Positions 9,067 through 17,222 of a DNA stretch of 48,059 nucleotides are shown one piece after another (position 1 is the stretch's first letter; each line of letters starts with the position of its first letter). A program made the translations under genes and the position numbers. The notes beneath the pieces are model-generated. The model saw only the letters and a list, made by a program, of their open reading frames with translations, did no database searches and was not told the DNA's origin. The DNA lies in NCBI GenBank assembly GCA_012728295.1, contig JAAYFJ010000032.1, forward strand, positions 1 through 48,059. The letters run 5' to 3'. Source of the DNA: Tissierellia bacterium. Its GTDB lineage: Bacteria; Bacillota; Clostridia; Tissierellales; Peptoniphilaceae.

Positions 9067-9363
9067 ATGGTAGGTATAACTTCTGTGAATATTAGGTTAT
9101 TTGAAGTAAAATCATTAAAAGAGAAGCGGTCGATATTGAAGCCAGCTATTGAACGCATCAAATCTCGCCATCATATTAGTATTGCCGAAACAGACAAACA
9201 AGATTGCTATTCAGAGGCTGTAATAGAGTTTGCAGTTGTAGGAAATAAAAAAAGTTTTATTGAAACAATTATGCAAAAAATATTATTGGAGCTTGGGAAT
9301 ACTGGATATTTAGACATAGTTTCCGTTGATCATGAGGTGATAAGCATATGGCAAGACGATTAG
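9067..9363 (+). CDS. ylxP: YlxP-like DUF503 protein
   Basis: Small soluble protein of the DUF503/YlxP family, implicated in ribosome biogenesis because the gene normally sits between infB and rbfA. The 98-residue product has the family hallmark SLKEKRS (residues 14-20), a VSIAE-like strand (ISIAET) and a C-terminal strand ending in W. GTGGAGG at 9055-9061 is read as the ribosome binding site, so I start at ATG 9067, not at the GTG at 9055. It overlaps nth by 16 bases. Its place here, far from infB (36464), is unusual. Confidence 0.85.
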   Translation: MVGITSVNIRLFEVKSLKEKRSILKPAIERIKSRHHISIAETDKQDCYSEAVIEFAVVGNKKSFIETIMQKILLELGNTGYLDIVSVDHEVISIWQDD

Positions 9364-9995
9364 ATAAAAAAGAGACAGCAATTGTGATTGAGCGTCTAAG
9401 AGAAGCGTTTCCAGATGCTCGTGCGGAGCTAGACTTTTCAAATCCTTTTGAGCTTCTAATTGCAACAATACTTTCAGCACAATGTACTGATGTAAGGGTA
9501 AATAAAGTTACAAAAAATTTGTTCAATATAGCAAAAAAACCTGAAGATTATTTAAAGCTAGGATTTTTAGAATTGAGTGATATTATTCACTCATGTGGAT
9601 TTTATCAAAGCAAAGCAAAAAATATTTTAGGAGCATGTCAAATGATAATAGATGATTTTGACGGAGAGGTTCCTGATACAATTGAAGATTTAATGAAGTT
9701 GCCAGGAGTTGGTAAAAAAACAGCAAACGTGGTAGCTTCAAATGCTTTTGGAATTCCCGCAATTGCGGTTGATACTCACGTTTTCCGAGTATCCAATAGA
9801 ATGGGAATTGCGAAAGCTACTACTGTAGAGAAAACTGAAGCCCAGTTGCAGCGCATGATTCCAAAAAACCTCTGGACGCTTTCACACCATTTAATGATCT
9901 TTCAAGGAAGAAGGGTGTGTAAGGCAAGAAGGCCACTTTGTGCTCAATGTACTGTTACGGATTTGTGTAAATATGAGCAAAAGGAGTTATCATGA
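9348..9995 (+). CDS. nth: Endonuclease III (bifunctional DNA glycosylase/AP lyase)
   Basis: Base-excision repair enzyme that removes oxidised pyrimidines and nicks abasic sites. The 215-residue protein has the helix-hairpin-helix LPGVGKKTANVV, with catalytic Lys124, catalytic Asp142 in AVDTHVFRV, and a C-terminal 4Fe-4S loop formed by Cys191, Cys198, Cys201 and Cys207 (C-x6-C-x2-C-x5-C). Length is typical. The start lies inside ylxP, with GAGGTGA upstream, and the stop overlaps the next gene by 4 bases (ATGA), so the three genes are probably co-translated. Confidence 0.98.
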   Translation: MARRLDKKETAIVIERLREAFPDARAELDFSNPFELLIATILSAQCTDVRVNKVTKNLFNIAKKPEDYLKLGFLELSDIIHSCGFYQSKAKNILGACQMIIDDFDGEVPDTIEDLMKLPGVGKKTANVVASNAFGIPAIAVDTHVFRVSNRMGIAKATTVEKTEAQLQRMIPKNLWTLSHHLMIFQGRRVCKARRPLCAQCTVTDLCKYEQKELS

Positions 9996-11485
9996 AAAAA
10001 AAGGTAATCATAGGCTTTTTAGCCTTATTATTAATATTTTCTGGAATAGTTGGATTTTTATATTATCAAATTTCGAAGGAAGTTAATGTCAACACAATTT
10101 ATTCCGGGGTTCGTGTTGGAGAAGTAGATTTAGGTGGGATGACAAAAGAAGAAGCTATTTCTAAAATTTCAACTGATGTTTACCCTGTTTTAGCGGAAAA
10201 AAATTTGACTTTAACATATTTAGATAAAGTATATACGGTAGCTTATAAAGATCTTGGCTTATCGATAAAAGAATCAGAACTAACAGAAAAAGCTTATGCT
10301 GTTGGAAGAACAGGCAGCGTAATGGATAGGTATAAAGTTATTAGGCAACTTAAAAAAGAACCAATGAATATATCTTTATCAGGCAATTTTGACGAGGGCT
10401 CAATTGATGCAAAGTTGTCAGAAATTGCAACTGAAATAAATGTACCTCCAGCAGAAGCTAGTATAAACTATGAAGGAGGGCAAATTGTAGTAACACCGGG
10501 ACAACCTGGTAGAAAAGTAGATTTGGTGGCTACGAAAAAAAGTATGACAGAAGCTTTAAACAGCTTGGATTCATCTACGATTGAGATATCTGTATCTGAA
10601 GAGAAGCCTGCTGAAGGACTGGCCCTTGACAGGATAAATGGGGTTATAGGTGAATTTACAACATCTTTTTCAGGAAGCACACAAAACAGAAAAGATAATA
10701 TTGCATTAGCTACATCAAAATTTCATGGAAAAATTATTGCTCCAGGAGAGATAATTTCCTTTAATGAGACAACAGGCCCTAGGTCATCTGAAGCTGGATA
10801 CAAGTCAGCGGGTGTAATAATTGGAAACAAGCTGGAAAGTGGCTTGGGAGGAGGAGTTTGTCAAGCCAGCACGACATTGTATAATGCAGTATTACGAGCA
10901 GATTTAACGGTGTTGGAAAGAAGGGCTCATACATTACCTGTAGGATATGTTGCTAAGGGGTGTGATGGTGCAGTAAGCTATGGCTCTTTGGATATGAAGT
11001 TTATAAATGATTTCGAATTCCCGTTGTTCTTAGCTGCATATACATCTGGAGATCAAGTAACATATAAAATATATGGAGACACTACTGTCAAAAACTATGA
11101 GGTTCAGATTTCTTCTGAACAAGTAGGAACAGTTGCATCTCAAGTGATAGAAAAAGTTAATCCCAATGCAGAACCAGGATCTAGAGTTGTGGAGGAACAG
11201 GGTAGAACAGGCTTGAAATATGTAACCTATAAGACAAAGATTAGAAATGGAGAAGTCATTAGCTCTGAGAGGATTACAAGCGACTATTATCCAGCTGTTA
11301 ATACAGTGGTTATACTAGGTCCGCCAGTTCCTGAACCTGAGGCACAAGCTCCAGCTGATCCAAATGCAAATGGTAGTCCAGCACCAGATACAAATAACAC
11401 AAATAATGGCAAGGTTAGTCCTGCTCCTACAGAACCAGCAGAGCCGGTACAACCACAGGAAGAAACTGTCAATCTGTTACCATAG
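9992..11485 (+). CDS. VanW family protein with G5 domain, membrane anchored
   Basis: Predicted extracytoplasmic wall-associated protein, 497 residues. A short basic N-terminus and hydrophobic segment (about 5-26) form a signal anchor. Then come a putative peptidoglycan-binding region (about 35-205, with YSGVRVGEVDLGGMTKEEA as repeat start), a VanW domain (about 220-365, core GLGGGVCQASTTLYNAV with Cys290), a G5 domain (about 367-445) and a Pro/Ala/Glu-rich tail that could span the wall. VanW proteins are linked to vancomycin clusters and to spore or wall functions, but their reaction is not established; no other van genes are nearby. It overlaps nth by 4 bases. Confidence 0.88.
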   Translation: MKKKVIIGFLALLLIFSGIVGFLYYQISKEVNVNTIYSGVRVGEVDLGGMTKEEAISKISTDVYPVLAEKNLTLTYLDKVYTVAYKDLGLSIKESELTEKAYAVGRTGSVMDRYKVIRQLKKEPMNISLSGNFDEGSIDAKLSEIATEINVPPAEASINYEGGQIVVTPGQPGRKVDLVATKKSMTEALNSLDSSTIEISVSEEKPAEGLALDRINGVIGEFTTSFSGSTQNRKDNIALATSKFHGKIIAPGEIISFNETTGPRSSEAGYKSAGVIIGNKLESGLGGGVCQASTTLYNAVLRADLTVLERRAHTLPVGYVAKGCDGAVSYGSLDMKFINDFEFPLFLAAYTSGDQVTYKIYGDTTVKNYEVQISSEQVGTVASQVIEKVNPNAEPGSRVVEEQGRTGLKYVTYKTKIRNGEVISSERITSDYYPAVNTVVILGPPVPEPEAQAPADPNANGSPAPDTNNTNNGKVSPAPTEPAEPVQPQEETVNLLP

Positions 11486-11497
11486 GATATTATCCTA
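11483..11497. promoter_or_regulatory. 15-base palindrome before pckA
   Basis: TAGGATA, one T, then TATCCTA: a perfect dyad overlapping the stop codon of the VanW gene and lying 23 bases upstream of the pckA start. The single-base centre suits a protein operator better than an RNA hairpin, although a shorter 4-bp hairpin is possible. No T-run follows. No regulator can be named. Confidence 0.4.
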
Positions 11498-11520
11498 ATT
11501 AATATTTAAAGGAGGGCATT

Positions 11521-13167
11521 ATGGCCAGTATTGAAAGATTTAAAGAAAGTGAAATTAGTATTAATAATCCAATATTCAGTTCTCTAAGAGCAACTGTAGA
11601 AACAGCATTTTATCGTAACAATGTGGTAGAGGTAAATTCCATTGCTGAAGCTTATGAACTGGCATACAATTCATCAGGAACAATCGTTACAGACATGCCT
11701 GTATATGAACCTGAAAAATTGGGACTACCAAAAGACTCAAAGATTCTATTGTTTAATGATGGAGCAATTACAGGTAGATATGCAAAAGCAAGAGTTATTT
11801 TAGGCGATGAGGGCGTGGATACTAAAGAGTTCTTAAGCATAGCTAGAGAAGCTGAATACCATAGTAGATATAAAAAAATGTATCATGCACAAGCGTATAT
11901 TGGATTAGATCCACATTTTATGGTAAAAGCTCATTTGCTAATTCCAGAAGGCCATGAGAACATATTGTACTCATGGATGCTAAACTTCCAAAATAGAAAC
12001 AGCGAGTATGATGATATGTATAAAGGTTCTGCGAAGTACGAAGAGGGCGATATATACTTCTTCTCCAACCCAGACTATATACCTTCAGAACGCAACGATG
12101 GACTTGCATTATTTGATTCAACACATAATTGTGCCATGATTATGGGTTTAAGATATTTTGGAGAGCATAAAAAAGGAACGTTGACATTAGCATGGGGATT
12201 TGCCAATAGAAATGGTTATGCATCCTGCCATGGTGGATTAAAGAGATATAAAATGGAAGACAAATCGTATACAGTAGGAGTTTTTGGTCTTTCAGGCTCA
12301 GGAAAATCCACACTAACTCATGCTCGACACGATGGACAATATGATATTACTATTTTGCACGATGATGCATATGTTATTTCAACAGAAGATGGTTCTTCAG
12401 TAGCATTGGAGCCTTCATACTTTGATAAAACACAAGATTATCCGACAGCTGATCCGTCCAACAAGTACCTTTTGACAGTGCAAAACTGCGGAGCTACTGT
12501 TACTGATGAAGGCAAGGTTGTTGTTGTAACTGAGGACATAAGAAATGGTAACGGAAGAGCGGTTAAATCAAAACTATGGACTGAAAATAGAGTTAATTAT
12601 GTTGATAGCCCAGTAGACTCTATTATTTGGCTGATGAAAGACGCTACTATACCCCCAGTATTAAAGCTATCTGACCCTGTATTGGCAGCAGTATTTGGAG
12701 CTACACTTGCTACTAAGAGAACTACAGCAGAGCGTTTAGCAAAAGGCGTGGATATCAATGCATTGGTAATTGAACCGTATGCAAATCCTTTTAGAACATA
12801 TCCTCTTAAAGATGACTATGATAAATTCCATTATCTATTCGCTAATAGAAATGTTAGTTGCTATATATTGAACACAGGACATTTTATTGAAAAGAAAATT
12901 CCTAAAGAGATTACACTAGGAATACTTGAGTCACTAGTAGAGGATAAGGGCGAGTTTATTCCATTTGGACCTTTTGAAAACGTTTCATATCTTCCTCAAG
13001 AAGGATTTGATCACGAATTTGACGATGATTATAAAGAAATGTGGATTGAGTCGTTAAAGAATAGAGCAGACTTCTTAGAACGTGTTAAGACAGAAGAAGG
13101 CGGTAAAAACGCTCTACCTGACGAAGCGTTGGAAGCAATTAAAAAGATGATGGATAGTTTAAAGTAA
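11521..13167 (+). CDS. pckA: ATP-type phosphoenolpyruvate carboxykinase, divergent
   Basis: Predicted to interconvert oxaloacetate + ATP with phosphoenolpyruvate + CO2 + ADP; in anaerobes it may run toward oxaloacetate. The 548-residue protein keeps the YFGEHKKG segment (lysines 217-218, matching the metal-binding lysine region of E. coli PckA), His237 in CHGG, the P-loop GLSGSGKST at 256-264, Asp281-Asp282, and TENRVNY with the arginine expected to contact PEP. It lacks the canonical GDDEHGW (here HDDAYVI) and EGGCYAK (here EPSYFDK). AAAGGAGGG precedes the ATG. Context gives no partner. Family membership is well supported; activity on standard substrates is inference. Confidence 0.82.
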   Translation: MASIERFKESEISINNPIFSSLRATVETAFYRNNVVEVNSIAEAYELAYNSSGTIVTDMPVYEPEKLGLPKDSKILLFNDGAITGRYAKARVILGDEGVDTKEFLSIAREAEYHSRYKKMYHAQAYIGLDPHFMVKAHLLIPEGHENILYSWMLNFQNRNSEYDDMYKGSAKYEEGDIYFFSNPDYIPSERNDGLALFDSTHNCAMIMGLRYFGEHKKGTLTLAWGFANRNGYASCHGGLKRYKMEDKSYTVGVFGLSGSGKSTLTHARHDGQYDITILHDDAYVISTEDGSSVALEPSYFDKTQDYPTADPSNKYLLTVQNCGATVTDEGKVVVVTEDIRNGNGRAVKSKLWTENRVNYVDSPVDSIIWLMKDATIPPVLKLSDPVLAAVFGATLATKRTTAERLAKGVDINALVIEPYANPFRTYPLKDDYDKFHYLFANRNVSCYILNTGHFIEKKIPKEITLGILESLVEDKGEFIPFGPFENVSYLPQEGFDHEFDDDYKEMWIESLKNRADFLERVKTEEGGKNALPDEALEAIKKMMDSLK

Positions 13168-13174
13168 AAATATA

Positions 13175-13205
13175 TTGACTTTTCTGAAAATTGTAGTAAT
13201 ATAAT
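13175..13205 (+). promoter_or_regulatory. Predicted promoter of the ylxM-ffh operon
   Basis: TTGACT (13175-13180) and TATAAT (13200-13205) are separated by 19 bases; an alternative -10, TAATAT at 13197-13202, gives 16. The -10 overlaps the left arm of the inverted repeat at 13201-13235, so the start site would fall inside that repeat. Confidence 0.5.
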
Positions 13206-13235
13206 AGTGTCAAGGACTTTCCTTGACACTATTAT
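13201..13235. promoter_or_regulatory. Perfect 15-bp inverted repeat (terminator or operator)
   Basis: ATAATAGTGTCAAGG and its exact complement flank the loop ACTTT. It lies between pckA and ylxM. As RNA it would form a stable hairpin and could end pckA transcription, though only TGTTT follows. As DNA its left arm overlaps a likely -10 box, the position of an operator. The two readings are not exclusive. Confidence 0.65.
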
Positions 13236-13249
13236 TGTTTGGTGATAAA

Positions 13250-13603
13250 ATGTTTGAGAAATTCGATGAAATTAATAGACTTTTAGATTTTTACGGTGGG
13301 TTGCTATCCAATATTCAACTTGAATGTATGAATCTATATTATAGGTTCGATTATACGTTATCAGAAATTGCTGAAGAATACTCTATAAGCAGACAAGCTG
13401 TTTCGGAGAATATTAAAAGAGCTGAACAAAAACTATATGGTTATGAGGAGGCTCTGAATTTAGCAGATCGTTTTTATAAACGTGAAGAAGCGCTTGATAA
13501 TGCTATAAAAAGATTGGATAAATTGATTAATAGTATTGAAGACAAGAAATTATGCTGTGAAATATCTGATATTGTTGAGGTTTTAAGACCTTTATCAAGT
13601 TAG
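13250..13603 (+). CDS. ylxM: YlxM/p13-like putative DNA-binding protein (UPF0122)
   Basis: Small sigma-70 region 4-like protein encoded beside ffh in many Firmicutes and thought to modulate the SRP pathway or its expression. From ATG 13250 (GGTG 5 bases upstream) the product is 117 residues. Residues about 35-62 form a helix-turn-helix (YTLSEIAEEYSISRQAVSEN), followed by a long charged helix. The longer frame from 13223 starts in the inverted repeat and adds 9 non-family residues. The stop codon overlaps the AGGAGG of ffh. Confidence 0.9.
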   Translation: MFEKFDEINRLLDFYGGLLSNIQLECMNLYYRFDYTLSEIAEEYSISRQAVSENIKRAEQKLYGYEEALNLADRFYKREEALDNAIKRLDKLINSIEDKKLCCEISDIVEVLRPLSS

Positions 13604-13615
13604 GAGGCCGTTAAA

Positions 13616-14956
13616 GTGTTTCAAAGTTTATCGGACAAGCTTCAAGCAACCTTGGGAAAGTTCAAAAAACGTGGTAAGCTTACAGAAAAAGACTTAGACG
13701 AAGGTTTGAGGGAAGTGCGCTTAGCACTATTAGAGGCTGACGTTAACTATAAGGTTGTAAAGCAGTTTGTTAATACTGTCAAAGAAAGAAGTCTTGGAGC
13801 AGAGGTTATGGAAAGCTTAACTCCTGGACAACATGTAGTAAAAATTGTAAACGAAGAGCTGACATCCCTTATGGGTCAGACTCAATCTAAAATAAACATT
13901 TCTCCTAATCCGCCTACGGTTATTTTAATGAGCGGTTTGCAAGGGGCAGGAAAGACTACCACTAGTGGAAAACTTGCTTTAGTATTAAAGAAACAGCAAA
14001 AATCTCCATTATTAGTTGCATGTGACATTTATAGACCAGCTGCTATTAAGCAGTTAGAAGTACTTGGAAAACAGTTAGATATACCCGTGTTTTCAATGGG
14101 AGATAAGACTTCGCCAATTGATATAGCTAAAGCTGCTATACAGCATGCGAAAAAAAATGGTAATGACGTAGTAATTCTTGATACGGCGGGTAGACTTCAC
14201 ATTGATGAAGAAATGATGGATGAAATAGTTGGTATTCACGATGCAACTAATCCACATGAAGTGTTATTAGTTCTAGATGCCATGACTGGTCAGGATGCTG
14301 TTAATGTTGCAAAAACCTTTAATGAAGCGCTTGATTTAACTGGAGTAATATTAACCAAGTTAGATGGGGATGCCAGAGGTGGGGCGGCGCTTTCCATAAG
14401 AGCTGTAACAGATAAGCCGATAAAATACGTTGCAATGGGTGAAAAGCTAGACCAATTAGAGCCCTTCCATCCAGATAGAATGGCTTCTAGAATACTTGGC
14501 ATGGGCGATGTTCTTAGCTTAATTGATAAAGCAGTTGCAGTTATTGATGAAAACAAAGCTAAGGAATTAGAGCAAAAGCTTAGAGAACAAAGTTTTACAC
14601 TAGATGATTATCTGGAGCAGATTGATCAGATGAGAAGTATGGGTCCTATGGAAGATTTATTAAGCATGCTTCCTGGTGTAAATAAAAAAGCTTTACAAGG
14701 TATCAATGTGAGTGAAAAAGACATTGCTCATATAGAGGCGATTATTAGATCCATGACATTGAAGGAAAGAGTCAATCCTGATATTATAAATAGTTCCCGT
14801 CGCAAGCGTATTGCTTTGGGCAGTGGAACAAGTGTTAATGATGTGAATAAATTGCTAAAACAATTTAAAGATATGAAGAAGATGATGAAGCAGTTTACTC
14901 AAATGGGAAAAGGCATGAAGCGCAAAGGTGGTTTCGGTCTTCCCTTTATGCCATGA
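13616..14956 (+). CDS. ffh: Signal recognition particle protein Ffh
   Basis: GTPase that binds 4.5S RNA and signal sequences and docks with FtsY to deliver nascent membrane proteins. It starts with GTG behind AGGAGG. The 446-residue protein has the N domain, G1 GLQGAGKTT at 107-115, DTAGR, TKLDGDARGG, and a methionine-rich M domain with the conserved RRKRIALGSGTSV RNA-binding stretch and the tail KKMMKQFTQMGKGMKRKGG. Length is normal. It is the second gene of the ylxM-ffh-rpsP-khpA-rimM-trmD-rplS operon. Confidence 0.98.
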   Translation: MFQSLSDKLQATLGKFKKRGKLTEKDLDEGLREVRLALLEADVNYKVVKQFVNTVKERSLGAEVMESLTPGQHVVKIVNEELTSLMGQTQSKINISPNPPTVILMSGLQGAGKTTTSGKLALVLKKQQKSPLLVACDIYRPAAIKQLEVLGKQLDIPVFSMGDKTSPIDIAKAAIQHAKKNGNDVVILDTAGRLHIDEEMMDEIVGIHDATNPHEVLLVLDAMTGQDAVNVAKTFNEALDLTGVILTKLDGDARGGAALSIRAVTDKPIKYVAMGEKLDQLEPFHPDRMASRILGMGDVLSLIDKAVAVIDENKAKELEQKLREQSFTLDDYLEQIDQMRSMGPMEDLLSMLPGVNKKALQGINVSEKDIAHIEAIIRSMTLKERVNPDIINSSRRKRIALGSGTSVNDVNKLLKQFKDMKKMMKQFTQMGKGMKRKGGFGLPFMP

Positions 14957-14971
14957 TAAGGAGGTGAAAAA

Positions 14972-15277
14972 ATGGCAGTTAAAATTCGTTTAAGAAGAAT
15001 GGGGTCTAAAAAAAGCCCGTTTTATCGTGTAATTGTAGCTGATTCTAGAGCACCTAGAAATGGGCGTTTTATCGAGGAGATTGGTGTTTACAATCCTTTG
15101 ACTGAACCAAAAACTTTTAAAGTAGACCAAGAAAAAGCTGTAGATTGGCTTAACAAAGGTGCTAAACCAACTGATACAGTTGCTCGTTTATTTAAACAAG
15201 CTGGTGTTGCTAATGTCGCTGAGTCTAAAGTTGAAGAAGCTGAGGTCGTAGCTGAAACAGAAGTTGAGCAGGCTTAA
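14972..15277 (+). CDS. rpsP: 30S ribosomal protein S16
   Basis: Small-subunit protein that stabilises the 5' domain of 16S rRNA. The 101-residue product begins [20 protein letters not shown], the S16 signature, and contains the expected YNPLTEPK and [13 protein letters not shown]. The last 20 residues are acidic (Glu/Ala/Val), a variable tail. AAGGAGGTG precedes the ATG. It lies 15 bases after ffh. Confidence 0.98.
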   Translation: MAVKIRLRRMGSKKSPFYRVIVADSRAPRNGRFIEEIGVYNPLTEPKTFKVDQEKAVDWLNKGAKPTDTVARLFKQAGVANVAESKVEEAEVVAETEVEQA

Positions 15278-15289
15278 TAGGAGGTTTAG

Positions 15290-15520
15290 ATGGAAGAGCT
15301 GATTTTGCACATAACTAAATCGTTAGTTGAATATCCTAACGAAGTGAGTGTGACGGTAGCAGAAGAATCAGGAAATACTTTGATAATAAACCTAACCGTT
15401 GCTGAATCGGATATGGGCAAAGTAATTGGTCGACAAGGCCGAGTTGCCAAGGCGATTAGGGGCATATTAAAAGCAGTGGGCACTAAGCATAATAAAGAAG
15501 TATTTCTAAATATTGGTTAG
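15290..15520 (+). CDS. khpA: KhpA, KH-domain RNA-binding protein
   Basis: A 76-residue single KH-domain protein (YlqC family). The RNA-binding GxxG loop is GRQG at 47-50 in GKVIGRQGRVAKAI. KhpA partners with KhpB in several Gram-positives and affects cell elongation and division and RNA binding. It lies in its canonical place between rpsP and rimM, with AGGAGG before the ATG. Confidence 0.95.
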   Translation: MEELILHITKSLVEYPNEVSVTVAEESGNTLIINLTVAESDMGKVIGRQGRVAKAIRGILKAVGTKHNKEVFLNIG

Positions 15521-15524
15521 TATA

Positions 15525-16019
15525 ATGTATACCACTGTTGGAAAAATTGTTAATACTCATGGTATAAAAGGTGCCATAAAAGTATATCCATATACTGATG
15601 ACAATAGTCGTTTTAAGCTATTGAAAGAAGTATATTGTGGAGAAGGGAAAACTATTTTTCATGTTAATGAAGTTAACTTCCATAAAAACATGGTTATCCT
15701 TGCTTTTGATGAGTTTGACAATATTAATCAAGTAATAAAATTAAAAGGCGAGTTGTTATACATTAAAGACGAGGACAGAATGCCCCTTAAGGAAAACCGC
15801 TATTATATTAGCGACTTAATAGGTCTGGAAGTAAGAAATATAAGTGGACAAACACTTGGATCGTTAGTGGATGTTTATGAAGGCTATGCCAATGATGTTT
15901 ACTATATTAATACTGAAAAAGGCATGGGAGCTATCCCGGCAGTTAAAGAGTTTATTAAAAAAATTTCCATTGAAGAGGGTTATATGATTGTAGATCCGAT
16001 TGAGGGGATGATGCCTTGA
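15525..16019 (+). CDS. rimM: 16S rRNA processing protein RimM
   Basis: 30S maturation factor that binds S19 and the 16S rRNA head. From ATG 15525 the product is 164 residues: an N-terminal RimM barrel opening VGKIVNTHGIKGAIKV and a C-terminal PRC-barrel beginning YYISDLIGLEV. A TTG at 15513 would extend it by four residues and overlap khpA; neither start has a strong Shine-Dalgarno, suggesting coupling to khpA. The stop overlaps the TTG start of trmD. Confidence 0.95.
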   Translation: MYTTVGKIVNTHGIKGAIKVYPYTDDNSRFKLLKEVYCGEGKTIFHVNEVNFHKNMVILAFDEFDNINQVIKLKGELLYIKDEDRMPLKENRYYISDLIGLEVRNISGQTLGSLVDVYEGYANDVYYINTEKGMGAIPAVKEFIKKISIEEGYMIVDPIEGMMP

Positions 16020-16768
16020 AAATTGATGTATTGACGCTATTTCCTGAAATTTTTTCATTTATTAACGAATGGAGTATTTTAGGAAGAGCAGTAGCTGACA
16101 ATAAAGTGACTATTAGCTCTCATAATATTAGAGATTTTTCCTTGGATAAACATAAAAAGGTTGATGACTACCCATATGGCGGAGGGCATGGCATGGTAAT
16201 GATGCCACAACCTGTCATAGACAGCATCAACTCCGTTAAATCAGATGATTCTCACGTGATATACTTATCACCTAAAGGCTCTGTTTTAACTCAGGAAAAA
16301 CTGACTGAACTCTCCAAAAAGAATCACCTAATATTGCTTTGTGGTCATTACGAAGGTATTGATCAAAGAATTATTGATAATTGTGTAGATGAGGAAATAT
16401 CGCTAGGAGACTATGTTTTAACTGGTGGTGAGTTACCTGCTATGGTTCTCATCGATGGGATAACAAGACTTTTACCTGAGGTATTATCTACATCAGAAGC
16501 CTATGAGGAAGAATCTCATTACAATGGATTACTAGAATATCCTCAATATACAAGGCCAGCAAAATATTTGGGCATGGAAGTTCCAGAAGTATTGATTTCT
16601 GGTCATCATGCAAATATTAAGGAATATCAAGAAAGAGAGAGCATGAGGGTCACCTATATTAACAGACCTGATTTGCTTGATAAAATTAAAATGACAGACA
16701 GACAAAAGTCTGTACTTAAGGAAGTAGTTAATTCAGTTGAAAGGAGGAAAACTGATGGATCTAATTAA
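16016..16768 (+). CDS. trmD: tRNA (guanine-37-N1)-methyltransferase TrmD
   Basis: SPOUT-class enzyme using S-adenosylmethionine to make m1G37 and prevent +1 frameshifting. The start is TTG, overlapping the rimM stop as TTGA, with GAGGGG upstream; the translation [13 protein letters not shown] is the exact family N-terminus. The trefoil-knot motifs [15 protein letters not shown] (109-118) and [10 protein letters not shown] (131-140) are intact. The 250-residue length is typical. It overlaps rplS by 14 bases. Confidence 0.98.
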   Translation: MKIDVLTLFPEIFSFINEWSILGRAVADNKVTISSHNIRDFSLDKHKKVDDYPYGGGHGMVMMPQPVIDSINSVKSDDSHVIYLSPKGSVLTQEKLTELSKKNHLILLCGHYEGIDQRIIDNCVDEEISLGDYVLTGGELPAMVLIDGITRLLPEVLSTSEAYEEESHYNGLLEYPQYTRPAKYLGMEVPEVLISGHHANIKEYQERESMRVTYINRPDLLDKIKMTDRQKSVLKEVVNSVERRKTDGSN

Positions 16769-17102
16769 AAAGATTGAAATGACTCAATTACGTGATGACG
16801 TTCCAGAATTTCACGTAGGAGATACTATTCAAGTACACTATAGAGTTATTGAAGGAGCACGTGAACGTGTTCAGATTTTCGAAGGAACAGTTATTAAAAT
16901 CCAAGGTGAGAGCAACCGTAAGACCTTTACAGTTAGAAGACTATCCTATGGAGTTGGGGTAGAAAGAACTTTCCCTATTTACTCTCCAAGAATTCAAACA
17001 ATTAAAGTTGTTAGAAGAGGTAAGGTAAGAAGAGCAAGACTATTCTATCTTCGTGACAGACAAGGTAAAGCAGCAAAAGTTAAAGAAAAGAAAATGTATT
17101 AA
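16755..17102 (+). CDS. rplS: 50S ribosomal protein L19
   Basis: Large-subunit protein at the subunit interface. The start ATG 16755 follows AAGGAGG; the longer open frame from 16737 would initiate on the ribosome-binding site itself. The 115-residue product shows [30 protein letters not shown] and the basic C-terminus of L19. It is last in the operon and is followed by an intrinsic terminator. Confidence 0.98.
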   Translation: MDLIKKIEMTQLRDDVPEFHVGDTIQVHYRVIEGARERVQIFEGTVIKIQGESNRKTFTVRRLSYGVGVERTFPIYSPRIQTIKVVRRGKVRRARLFYLRDRQGKAAKVKEKKMY

Positions 17103-17110
17103 TACACTTA

Positions 17111-17142
17111 AAATAGCAAGTGAAGTCCTTGCTATTTTTTTT
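17111..17142 (+). terminator. Intrinsic terminator after rplS
   Basis: AAATAGCAAG pairs with CTTGCTATTT across a 7-base loop and continues into a run of eight T. It closes the ylxM-rplS operon. Confidence 0.92.
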
Positions 17143-17222
17143 GTATTCACTTAAGATGGTATGTATGCAATAGTAATTGCAGTTTTGCATAAATCGAATA
17201 CATTAATAAATGAGGAGCAATT

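Noticed and set aside
9992..11485. VanW protein considered as part of a vancomycin resistance cluster.
   Set aside because: No vanR/S/H/A/X/Y genes are present; the G5/VanW architecture is common in clostridia without resistance.
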